Assembly: GCA_964552395.1 (NCBI GenBank)
Contig: CAZKGM010000014.1
Coordinates: forward strand, 1 to 64,000
Length of the DNA: 64,000 nucleotides
Direction of reading: 5' to 3'
Origin: JAJDNH01 sp964552395
GTDB lineage: Bacteria; Acidobacteriota; Thermoanaerobaculia; Thermoanaerobaculales; Sulfomarinibacteraceae
The notes beneath the pieces were generated by a model. It saw only the letters and a list, made by a program, of their open reading frames with translations. It had not been told where the DNA came from and ran no database searches. Shown here in pieces: positions 46,420-53,161 of the stretch (positions are counted from its first letter, which is position 1; each line of letters begins with the position of its first letter). A program made the translations under genes and the position numbers.

Positions 46420-47041
46420 CATTTGTCAAGCTCCAGTCAGACACTCTTGGAACCATCGCGGGAGCCTGGCCAAGACCCAGGAGCTGATGAGTGCCTGGAG
46501 AGGGCCCGCGGGTGGGTCAGGGAAGTCTGGGGAAAAGGGAAGAGATGACGTGTGTCGGTGTTGACAGCGGCTCGTCTGAGACCTTCCGGGCGGAGCCTGT
46601 GGGTATGAGTTCCATCCGGCCAAGGATGGCCCCCAGCCGGAAGCGAGTCTTGCGCCGTGCGTCGGCGCTTGGCGTCCGGTTTTGTCTCCCAGTTACTAGC
46701 GATTGCCCACCCGGCCCCCTACTCATACCGGCGGCCCCCTGCCAGCACTCACTCCGCCCGGCTCCGCCGGTTCGCGCAGCGACTCGCTTGCGATACGATG
46801 GTCGTAGAGAGCCCTTCCGGAGGTCTCGAATGTCCACCATGAACACGAACCTCACCCTCGAGCCGAGCGGTGCGGACCTCGAGGGTCGGACGGCCGCCGC
46901 TGCGGGCGAGGGCCTCGCGCAGGGTGGCCTCGCGGCCGAGCAGGCACTCGGCGGCGGCCCACGGCATGCGGATCTCGACCTGCCCGCCGTCATCATCGCT
47001 GATGACCAGGCGGAGCTGGCGGCACGACCTGAAAGCCGCGT
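46420..47041. other. Intergenic region with repeat remnants
   Basis: Between the rrf2 promoter and vapC. It contains a degenerate palindrome (46771-46788) and the broken duplicate of the lipoprotein gene (46850-47020). No intact gene. A plus-strand frame through it is mostly the antisense of that duplicate, so it is not counted. Confidence 0.55.
46850..47020 (-). pseudogene. Broken duplicate of the lipoprotein gene at 48134
   Basis: On the minus strand this reads LRLVISDDDGGQVEIRMPW, then AECLLGREATLREALARSGG and RPTLEVR, nearly the same as the C-terminal third of the lipoprotein at 48134-48661, and then diverges. The two DNA blocks (46871-47021 and 48178-48328) are near-identical at an offset of 1307. 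There is no signal peptide or start, so it is a partial gene copy. It lies just past the stop of the vapC gene; the vapBC pair lies between the two copies. Confidence 0.75.
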
Positions 47042-47431
47042 CTAGTCTGTCGCCGCGAGGCTCAACGCCAGCCCCTCCACGCGGTCGAAGTGGCGGCGGT
47101 TGCGCGTGAGCAGAATGGCGGTGCGCTCGAGCGTAATGCCGGCGATGAGGCTGTCGGCCATGCCGATGTCAAGCCCATCGGCCCGCAGCGACCGGCGGAC
47201 TTCGGCGGCACGGTCCGCGGAGTCCTCGTCGAGCGGCAGCGTCACGAGTCCCTCTAGGAGCACCAGCACAGTGCTGCGCTGGTGATCGTCGCGGGCGCCG
47301 GCGAGGAGCTCGAAGCGGGTGATCACGGTGGTGGCCAAGGCGCCGGTCTCCAGCTCCAGGCCGACTCGATCGGCGCCGGGGCCTTTTCCGCGCAGGAAGT
47401 CGATCAGCACGTCGGTGTCGGCGACAATCAT
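47042..47431 (-). CDS. VapC-family PIN-domain toxin
   Basis: A 129-residue PIN nuclease. Acidic residues expected at the active site are visible: Asp5 in MIVADTDVLIDFL, Glu41 in FELLAGA, and the Asp pair in DGLDIGMADSLIAG (Asp88, Asp93). VapC toxins usually cut tRNA or rRNA when the antitoxin is lost. The ATG (47431) overlaps the stop of the antitoxin gene (ATGA), the typical order for vapBC. A lipoprotein-gene fragment follows it directly. Confidence 0.9.
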   Translation of the reverse strand: MIVADTDVLIDFLRGKGPGADRVGLELETGALATTVITRFELLAGARDDHQRSTVLVLLEGLVTLPLDEDSADRAAEVRRSLRADGLDIGMADSLIAGITLERTAILLTRNRRHFDRVEGLALSLAATD

Positions 47432-47667
47432 CGCCAGCTCTCTCGCAGCCGGCCGGCCTCGGCGCCAAGCTCTGCAGCCTCGTCCTCGGAGAGCGCGCCG
47501 CGCATCGCTCGGGCTCGCCGCCGCGCCTCCTCGCGGGCCTCCTCCTCCGCCAGGTAGCGCTCCAGCGCAGCCTCCACGATACGGGAAAAGCCCTTCTCGC
47601 CTTGGCGCGCGGCAATCTCCAGCAACCGCGCCCGGTACTCGTCGCGAATCTCGATGGTCGTTCTCAT
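47428..47667 (-). CDS. VapB-type antitoxin (ribbon-helix-helix)
   Basis: A 79-residue antitoxin. MRTTIEIRDEYRARLLEIAA and EKGFSRIVEAALERYL are the RHH DNA-binding half; the Arg/Glu-rich C-terminal part (AEEEAREEARRRARAMRGAL) would wrap the toxin. I use the Met at 47667; an alternative start five codons earlier (MYNWSM) is possible, and neither has a proper ribosome site, so the message may be leaderless. The palindrome at 47680-47693 lies just upstream and probably is the operator for autoregulation. Confidence 0.86.
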   Translation of the reverse strand: MRTTIEIRDEYRARLLEIAARQGEKGFSRIVEAALERYLAEEEAREEARRRARAMRGALSEDEAAELGAEAGRLRESWR

Positions 47668-47679
47668 GCTCCAGTTGTA

Positions 47680-47693
47680 CATGCATATGCATG
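47680..47693. promoter_or_regulatory. Palindromic operator/promoter of vapBC
   Basis: CATGCATATGCATG is a perfect 14-bp palindrome, followed by GCATACGC, starting 13 bases upstream of the vapB start. It is the most AT-rich spot nearby and would overlap a -10 box, as for autorepressed toxin-antitoxin operons. Confidence 0.5.
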
Positions 47694-47752
47694 CATACGC
47701 AAGCCCACGCCGGTGACGGAGTGACGGAGGCCCCCGCCCGTCTCGGCATCTT

Positions 47753-47962
47753 CTTGTAGTAGCGGGCGGCTCGCCCGCTGGGTGGGGGGGACGAGCGCAG
47801 CAGGTTTNNNNNNNNNNNNNNNNNNNNNNNNNNNNNNNNNNNNNNNNNNNNNNNNNNNNNNNNNNNNNNNNNNNNNNNNNNNNNNNNNNNNNNNNNNNNN
47901 NNNNNNNCTTGTAGTAGCGGGCGGCTCGCCCGCTGGGTGGGGGGGACGAGCGCAGCAGGTTT
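47753..47962. repeat. 55-bp direct repeat flanking assembly gap 2
   Basis: 47753-47807 and 47908-47962 are identical over 55 bases (CTTGTAGTAGCGGGCGGCTC start), with 100 N between. It looks like assembly overlap rather than biology, but a genuine tandem duplication cannot be excluded. Confidence 0.8.
47808..47907. other. Assembly gap 2 (100 N)
   Basis: Exactly 100 N between vapB and the lipoprotein gene, flanked by the same 55 bases on both sides, like gap 1. No coding frame runs across it. Confidence 0.9.
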
Positions 47963-48123
47963 CTGTTGCAGCTCTGTACAGTTACTCGGCCTCAGTCTCA
48001 ACAGCCACTCGAGCGGCACTTCTTCTTCGTTCCACCAGGAATCGGCGCTAGTAGCGCGGTCGAGCCGACCGCGCACGGCTCAACCCGATCTCTCTCGTTT
48101 CTTTCTTTTTTCTTCTTTCTACC

Positions 48124-48146
48124 ATCGATTCGCTTAGCGAATCGAT
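48124..48146. repeat. Stop-codon palindrome, copy 6
   Basis: ATCGATTCGC (48124-48133), loop TTA (48134-48136), GCGAATCGAT (48137-48146). Read on the minus strand the loop is exactly the TAA stop of the lipoprotein gene. The other copies have loops GAA, GCA or GTA. Confidence 0.72.
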
Positions 48147-48661
48147 GCCTTGAACCTGCCGCCGTCCTTGCCGGCGATGCGGACCTCGAGGGTGGGGCGG
48201 CCGCCGCTGCGGGCGAGGGCCTCGCGCAGCGTAGCCTCGCGGCCGAGCAGGCACTCGGCGACCGCCCACGGCATGCGGATCTCGACCTGTCCGCCGTCGT
48301 CATCGCTGATGACCAGGCGGAACCGGCGGCCGTGCCGGGATCCGCGCAGGACGTCGTCGTCGCGCCGAACCGTGGCCCTGGCGTGCGACCCCTCCCGCTC
48401 GAGCTCGACGAGCAACGTCGACAGCGGCGGGTCGACCGTGCCGTGACACTCGAGCGACGTGCCGAGCGCGGACTCCACCGCCTCGCGCACGAACTCCGAC
48501 GACACCTGCACGCTGAAACCGTTCCCGCTTGCGCCGTGCAACTGCACTGCGACCGTGTCGGGCGGCCTGCTGCTGGCGCACCCACTCGCAAGGAGCACGA
48601 AGGCTCCGGCGGTCACGATGAGGATGATCGAAACAACGGATGGACGGCGACGCTCATGCAT
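48134..48661 (-). CDS. Lipoprotein of unknown function
   Basis: A 175-residue lipoprotein: basic start MHERRRPSVV, hydrophobic SIILIVTAGAFVLLASGC with the lipobox Cys, then SSRPPDTVAV. The mature part is a small alpha/beta domain (FVREAVESALGTSLECHGTV, LVISDDDGGQVEIRMPW, LLGREATLREALARSGG). I do not know the family. The start at 48661 has GGAGGAG upstream; a GTG five codons earlier is less likely. The stop falls in the loop of the palindrome at 48124-48146. A partial near-identical copy lies 1.3 kb away (46850-47020). Confidence 0.75.
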   Translation of the reverse strand: MHERRRPSVVSIILIVTAGAFVLLASGCASSRPPDTVAVQLHGASGNGFSVQVSSEFVREAVESALGTSLECHGTVDPPLSTLLVELEREGSHARATVRRDDDVLRGSRHGRRFRLVISDDDGGQVEIRMPWAVAECLLGREATLREALARSGGRPTLEVRIAGKDGGRFKASIR

Positions 48662-49514
48662 GAGGAGCTCCTCCACTTTGGAGGTAACGGAGGGAGGGGG
48701 GGTGGGGTTCGGGGATCCTGCGGAGCGGACGGCCCTGTGCGGGGAGAACGCTGTGATCCCACAGTGTTGTCGCCAGCAACTGAGGAGATTCGGCGAAGCC
48801 GCTGAGGCTCAGAGGTTGAAGATATCCTTGATATCTGGATGCCTGGCACCGCTACGCGACCTACTGCGACCGGCGATACGCCAGCCATTGCCGTGCTCAT
48901 CGCGTCTAGGTGTCCTCAACATACCCTCCAAGTAGACCGCCCCCCACCCGACACATACCCGCGGCCCCCTCGCTCCACTATCCCCACCCACCCCCGCGGG
49001 TTGGCCTGCGGCACCTCAACGCTCGGAACGGAGAGGTCCGGCCGGCGGCCCCGGTACCGCCCGCAGACCCGGCTTGGGGTCGAGATCAAGGTGCGAGGAG
49101 GAAGCTGTAGCCCCTGAGTTACCGCGACGACGAGCAACAAAGAGATCGGCCGCAAGCCGGGTCTGCCCTTCGGGTTGCGGCGGCACGGGCCCATCTTCTT
49201 CGTTGCCGCACCTCGACGATGAAACGACATCGTCGTCGGTACGGCGCCTCGGGTCTGGGCCCGTGGCGCACGCAACGGACGGCATCGGGGTCACCGGCCG
49301 GGCCTCTGCCACTGACAAGCGTCTTGCGGGTCTCGCTACGATCGCTCATGAATACTCTGGGCCGGGAGGGCCGGATTATTGGTCTCGCCGCGGATGAAGG
49401 CGGCGACGGCCTGCATCGAGCCAACCTGTTGCAAGCCCTGCGTACGGTCGTCGCAAGTCAGGGTGTGAGAAGATAGTAGATAGCATCGATCAAGTCAGAG
49501 GAAGGGGGAGAGCA
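48662..49514. other. Non-coding interval with dispersed repeat family R1, copy 1
   Basis: About 850 bp without a supported gene. 48861-48895 and 49164-49348 match 57106-57140 and 57139-57323 respectively; the 268 bp between them are absent from the other copy. The plus-strand frame 49219-49476 (85 codons) lies mostly in the repeat and is not counted as a gene. Confidence 0.65.
48861..49348 (+). repeat. Dispersed repeat R1, copy 1 (split by 268 bp)
   Basis: The first part, CTACTGCGACCGGCGATACG onward (48861-48895), and the second, TGCCCTTCGGGTTGCGGCGG onward (49164-49348), are near-identical to the contiguous block 57106-57323. Differences are a few transitions. It has no coding frame shared between copies. 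Confidence 0.75.
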
Positions 49515-50351
49515 TTGGCAGAACCGAAGAAACAAGTGCGTGACAAGCCAGCTGCGCCCCCCAAGAAAGCTCCGCCCTGGTACGAATACGTGCAGGGTGG
49601 GAAGTCCGCCACCGGTGACATCATTCGCGAGATCCTGGCGATCAGTGACAAGAGCTTCGTGTTCATAGCCGACGATAGCTCCCTGCAGTGGGAGTATGAC
49701 GAGAAGGCCTGTGTCGACGGCGAGAAGTCGATAGCAGAGGCGGCAGACCTGCTTGCGCAGGTGAAGATGTGCGTTCCCGGCCTGAAGGGCAAGCGACAGG
49801 CGAACGGGCTCATCGGTACCGCCCTGTCACATGCTTTTGAGGTCCGGGAGAAGGGGGACACAAGCGACTTCTTCCAGCTTCCCCGGGAGTTCATCATCGC
49901 GCGCCGATCCGAGACCCTCCAGCTCTGCTATCTCGCCAGCGCTCTCGGAATCATGGTCGTTCTGCTCACCACCCTTGCTATTACGGCGATGATGACCGGC
50001 GATTCGTGGGTGGACGGGTTCTTAGTCGCAGTTGGGATGGGATCACTGGGTGCGGTCGTATCGGTCGCCCAGCGGTTTCACGAGATCCGGATCGAACGCT
50101 TTTCGTCCAGGCTGTATACGTCCATCGGTGGGATGATGCGCGTGGTTCTGGGTGCGCTTTTCGGCGCCGTGATTCTCCTGTTCCAGAAGGGCGGCCTGGT
50201 CCTGTCCGCGGTGGAGCAGAACCTGTTTGCAGTGGCAGCGGTCGCTTTCATCGCAGGGTTTAGCGAGCGCCTCATCCCCGATCTCGTTGTCAGGTTGGAG
50301 GGGCAGCTCTCACAGCCCAAGGGGCCGGTGGGCGGGTCGGACTCGCGCTAG
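49515..50351 (+). CDS. Membrane protein of unknown function
   Basis: A 278-residue protein with a Pro/Lys-rich soluble start (AEPKKQVRDKPAAPPKKAPP), an N-terminal cytosolic part of about 125 residues, then four hydrophobic segments: YLASALGIMVVLLTTLAITA, FLVAVGMGSLGAVVSVAQRF, MRVVLGALFGAVILLFQKGG and NLFAVAAVAFIAGFSERLIP, the last ending in an Arg-Leu-Ile-Pro-Asp motif. I recognise no function; the AGFSERLIPDL ending recurs in membrane proteins near defence or signalling genes but this is a weak recollection. TTG start at 49515 with AAGGGGGAGAG upstream. It is the only intact plus-strand gene in an accessory stretch rich in repeats and toxin-antitoxin genes. Confidence 0.75.
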   Translation: MAEPKKQVRDKPAAPPKKAPPWYEYVQGGKSATGDIIREILAISDKSFVFIADDSSLQWEYDEKACVDGEKSIAEAADLLAQVKMCVPGLKGKRQANGLIGTALSHAFEVREKGDTSDFFQLPREFIIARRSETLQLCYLASALGIMVVLLTTLAITAMMTGDSWVDGFLVAVGMGSLGAVVSVAQRFHEIRIERFSSRLYTSIGGMMRVVLGALFGAVILLFQKGGLVLSAVEQNLFAVAAVAFIAGFSERLIPDLVVRLEGQLSQPKGPVGGSDSR

Positions 50352-51033
50352 AGTTCCGCTTCTCGTCGCTCGAATTCTCGAGGGCCCCCGGTTTGGCTCG
50401 CCGCACGCAGAGCCGCTCCAGCTCCTGAAAGCTGGCTGCAGCTCATGAGTGGCTGTTGTGGCTCATGAGCGCCGCGCGGCCCGCAATCTCCGCGGGGTGG
50501 GGGAGCGGTTCTCTGAAGCTCCGGCGGCCGTGCGGCCCAAAGCTGCCGCCCGTCTCGCGTCTCCGGCGGTCGCAAAGCAACGGGAAGGGATCAGCGACTC
50601 GGCGGCGACCGCCGGAGCCTGCTTCGAGCAGCCTCCTTCAATCTTGCGGCCGTACTCTGAACGCCAAGGGCCGTGGGAGCCCGGCGTCGGCATTTCCCTC
50701 CCCTCGAGCTTGGCTGCCCGTCGCGCTCCAGGGAAGATGCCGCGCCCGGGGCACGCCCGTTTGAGCGGCACATGCTCTGTAGCGCGGCAGGCTCCAGAGT
50801 GCCCTGGAAGGTAGACGGGAAACGGGAAACGAGCCCCCGCCCACCCAGATCCTTCTTCGGTCGCTGCGCTCCCTCATCAGGATGACACTCTGGGGCGCTC
50901 GGGGCAGCCGGTCTTGCCGCTGCAGAGCGCCCCGCCCAGCCGGCAGGTGAGATGCCCACTGCTGCCAAGAAGGGGGACGCTGTAGGCGAGGGTCTCCTCG
51001 CTCCTCATCTTTTCGGGTGGGGTGGGGTCCTTC
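50352..51033. other. Non-coding interval with repeat family R2, copy 1
   Basis: About 680 bp between the membrane protein gene and abiEii. It holds degenerate GCTCATGA units (about 50440-50470) and the R2 block. No plausible gene; frames are Arg/Pro/Ser-rich in all directions. Confidence 0.6.
50430..50608 (+). repeat. Dispersed repeat R2, copy 1
   Basis: GGCTGTTGTGGCTCATGAGC onward, then a core CCGGCGGCCGTGCGGCCCAA, ending near GGGATCAGCGACTCGGCGGC. It is similar to 52712-52890 in the same orientation and to 600-695 inverted. Identity is roughly 70-80 percent by eye, offset 2282. Confidence 0.65.
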
Positions 51034-51900
51034 TCAGCTCTGGACCCTGATTCTGTCGGCAACAGAACAGAAGAACTCCTCCGACCAGACGTCGAGCGCC
51101 GGCGGATCGACGACGAACCGCTCGACCTCGGAACGGGCGGCGGCAAGGTCCAGGCCGTGGATCCGGCGCTCCAGCATGGATCGAATGTCCTTCTCATCGA
51201 GCGCGGCATGGCCACGGTAGTCGCCGCTCTGGCGCATCCTGGCCTCGAGATGGGCGAGGTTGAGCGGGGTGCCACGGGCGACGTACCAGATGAGGTCGTA
51301 CCAATCCCGGCCCTTCACCCTCGTCTTCCAGCCCCGGCAGAGGATCGCGTGCATCTTGCCGGCAAACAGCGACGGCGGGTCGTAGACCCTGACCGAGAAG
51401 GGGATCGGCTGCAGGAGAAACCGAGCTTCGGTGGAGAAGCCCGCCGGCGGGTCGGTGTCGACCTCGATCCTGATCTTCAGCTCGTGTCGGCCGTGGATCG
51501 CGGCCGCCATCTCGCCGGCATCGACGGTCAGGAGGAGCTGCCTGGTGTTGTTCTTGAGGAAGGCGGACTCGATGGCGGAGCGCGCGGTCTTCTTCTTGAG
51601 CTTGACAGTCGACGGGAAGCCCCACGACGCGAGCTCGCGCTCGACGGCTCTGCAATGTGGTGAGAGGTCGAAGCCGTCGTCGGGCGCAAGGAGGGAGAAG
51701 TCGATGTCCTCGCTGAAGCGATCGAGGCCGTACAGCACCCGCAGCGCGGTTCCCCCGTAGAACGCCGCCCGCTCGAACAACTTGCTTCTCCACAGCCCGC
51801 ACAGCGCGATCTCCTGCAGGACTTCTCTGAGGGCGTTGACGTGGTCGTCCAGGCTACGGCGTTCGTAGCGCTCCAGCATGCTCGCGATGGCCGGGTTCAT
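51034..51900 (-). CDS. AbiEii-like nucleotidyltransferase toxin
   Basis: A 288-residue nucleotidyltransferase. Near residues 45-60 is the family core GGTALRVLYGLDRFSEDIDF (the GG-x-DID-like nucleotidyltransferase signature: Gly-Gly, then Ser-Glu-Asp-Ile-Asp). Later DPPSLFAGKMHAILCRGWKT and RDWYDLIWYVARG complete the AbiEii motifs. Members of this family act as the toxin of type IV toxin-antitoxin or abortive-infection systems. The ATG at 51900 overlaps the stop of abiEi (ATGA); a 12-codon upstream extension is rejected. Its substrate is not known. Confidence 0.88.
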   Translation of the reverse strand: MNPAIASMLERYERRSLDDHVNALREVLQEIALCGLWRSKLFERAAFYGGTALRVLYGLDRFSEDIDFSLLAPDDGFDLSPHCRAVERELASWGFPSTVKLKKKTARSAIESAFLKNNTRQLLLTVDAGEMAAAIHGRHELKIRIEVDTDPPAGFSTEARFLLQPIPFSVRVYDPPSLFAGKMHAILCRGWKTRVKGRDWYDLIWYVARGTPLNLAHLEARMRQSGDYRGHAALDEKDIRSMLERRIHGLDLAAARSEVERFVVDPPALDVWSEEFFCSVADRIRVQS

Positions 51901-52538
51901 GCCCGGCTCCTCTGTTGCCTCACCAGCGCAGCGCACAGCGCGACTTTGCGCGAGCGCAGGCCGGCGGCGAGGCGGTCGAGGCGGTTCGGGTCCATCTGCG
52001 CGAGTCCTTCCCTATCAATGCGGAGGCTCTCGAAGAGGTACCGTGCTGCATCCGCTCTGGAGCGCAACTCGTTCCCGCGGTCGTCGCGCACCTTGTCGGC
52101 CAGGGCTCGCTCTGGCGTGGCGATCAGGAACGCCACCCCTTCCTGCTCGACCCGATCCATCCCAAGATGGAATCCGCTTTCCGGGGATTGCCGGTAGATG
52201 AATGAGCCGAGCGGGGTTGCGAAGGTCTTCGGCCTCTTGGTCGTCACAGAGGTCATCGCCCGGACTCCCTCCGGAATCAAGCCGTGGAACGAGAGCGCCG
52301 AGTCGAGTGAGACGAAGGAAGGGCCGTACATCAGGTTGGCGAGGAGCTCGCGCGAGTACGGTCGGCGCCTCAGGGCGTCGCCAAAGACATAGAGTCCCTT
52401 CTTGACCCGCATGATGTCGCCTCGCCGGAGCAGGGCCGTGACCCTGTCCCGAGGGTTGGCGTACTCGGACAGGGCTGCCATCAGAGCCTGATAGTCGAAC
52501 TCCTCACGATCGATCCGTTGCCTGAGGTCATTCAACAT
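51897..52538 (-). CDS. AbiEi-like antitoxin/transcriptional regulator
   Basis: A 213-residue protein with the order of AbiEi antitoxins: N-terminal winged helix (LRQRIDREEFDYQALMAALS, RRGDIMRVKKGLYVFGD), then a domain with SLDSALSFHGLIPEGVRAMT and FLIATPERALADKVR, the usual regulator and antitoxin part. The start used is the Met at 52538; an in-frame extension to 52589 (MSILSLEIPDIV) would include the operator dyad and is less likely. It precedes the toxin with an ATGA overlap. The perfect dyad at 52560-52576 is 22 bases upstream and is a good autoregulatory site. Confidence 0.86.
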   Translation of the reverse strand: MLNDLRQRIDREEFDYQALMAALSEYANPRDRVTALLRRGDIMRVKKGLYVFGDALRRRPYSRELLANLMYGPSFVSLDSALSFHGLIPEGVRAMTSVTTKRPKTFATPLGSFIYRQSPESGFHLGMDRVEQEGVAFLIATPERALADKVRDDRGNELRSRADAARYLFESLRIDREGLAQMDPNRLDRLAAGLRSRKVALCAALVRQQRSRA

Positions 52539-52559
52539 AAGTAGATTTGACCATACTAT

Positions 52560-52576
52560 GTCTGGAATCTCCAGAC
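52560..52576. promoter_or_regulatory. Perfect dyad upstream of abiEi
   Basis: GTCTGGA-ATC-TCCAGAC, a 7-bp perfect inverted repeat with a 3-base spacer. It lies next to an AT-rich stretch (52536-52560) that would hold the promoter for the minus-strand abiE operon. AbiEi proteins of other species bind such repeats to repress their own promoter. Confidence 0.55.
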
Positions 52577-52687
52577 TTAGGATGCTCATTCGTGGCGTCT
52601 GAGGAACGACGGCTTCAGATGACGGGGTTGGTTCGCGATCTTACCGCCCTACGTGGTGGCCGCTGCCCGTCTCTGGGCCGAGCTCCG

Positions 52688-52890
52688 GGCATGAACGGCC
52701 GTTCCAACTCATGAAGGCCGGCTGTAGCTCATGAATGGCCGTTGTGGCTCATGAGCGCCCGAGGCTGCATTCTCCGAGCGGCGGGGGGCATTCTCTGTAA
52801 CTCCGGCGGCCGTGCGGTCCAAAGCGACCGCCCGTTTCGCGTCTCCGGCGATCGCGAGGCAGCGACCGGGGATCAGCGACTCGGCGACGA
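52688..52890 (+). repeat. Dispersed repeat R2, copy 2, with 20-bp-period CTCATGA units
   Basis: Units CTCATGAAGGCCGGCTGTAG, CTCATGAATGGCCGTTGTGG and CTCATGAGCGCCCG follow one another at 20 bases, preceded by GGCATGAACGGCCGTTCCAA. After them comes the R2 block, which ends where the kinase fragment begins (about 52886). Confidence 0.6.
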
Positions 52891-53039
52891 AGTGGTGCTG
52901 GAGGTGACGGACACGGGTGACGGGATCCGGCCCGAGCACCGTGAGCGTATCTTCGACCCGTTCTTCACCACCAAGGCGAACGGGCAGGGCAGCGGCCTCG
53001 GGCTGGCGGTGGTGTGGGGGATCGTCAGCGAGCACGGGA
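52886..53039 (+). pseudogene. Fragment of a histidine kinase (ATPase C-terminal part)
   Basis: In one frame this reads DEVVLEVTDTGDGIRPEHRE, then RIFDPFFTTKANGQGSGLGL and AVVWGIVSEHG. These are the G1 (DTGDGI), F (PFFTTK) and G2 (GSGLGLAVV) boxes of a HATPase domain. No H-box or upstream domain precedes it, and the repeat R2 abuts it directly. It is therefore a truncated remnant, not a functional kinase; the original gene was probably cut by insertion or recombination of the repeat. Confidence 0.85.
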
Positions 53040-53096
53040 GTCGGGTGGGGTTGCCGGGCTGGTCCTCCCCGGGTAGGGCCTCGTCGTCACGAACAC

Positions 53097-53125
53097 GCGG
53101 CCCCCTCTCGCCGGGAGGGGGCCGC
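53097..53125 (-). terminator. Strong hairpin downstream of the S41 peptidase
   Basis: GCGGCCCCCTC (53097-53107), 7-nt loop, GAGGGGGCCGC (53115-53125): an 11-bp perfect GC-rich stem, 36 bases past the stop of the S41 gene. It lacks a T-run in either direction but would be a strong RNA hairpin. Confidence 0.5.
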
Positions 53126-53161
53126 ACCTCAGTCCGCCGCGGAACGCGGAGGCACCGGCAG

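Larger units (their letters stand above)
52590..53161. other. Non-coding interval with repeat R2, copy 2, and a kinase fragment
   Basis: About 570 bp between the abiEi promoter and the S41 peptidase gene. It holds 20-base-spaced CATGAA units (about 52688-52755), the R2 block, the histidine kinase fragment and a strong hairpin. Confidence 0.6.

Noticed and set aside
46491..47045. 184-codon plus-strand frame upstream of vapC
   Set aside because: Its second half is the antisense of the lipoprotein-gene duplicate; the first half has no support.
49219..49476. 85-codon frame within R1 copy 1
   Set aside because: It lies mostly in the repeat and the frame is not preserved in copy 2.
52688..52755. 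20-base-spaced repeats considered as a CRISPR array
   Set aside because: Units are contiguous with no spacers, only four, and degenerate; no cas gene is nearby.
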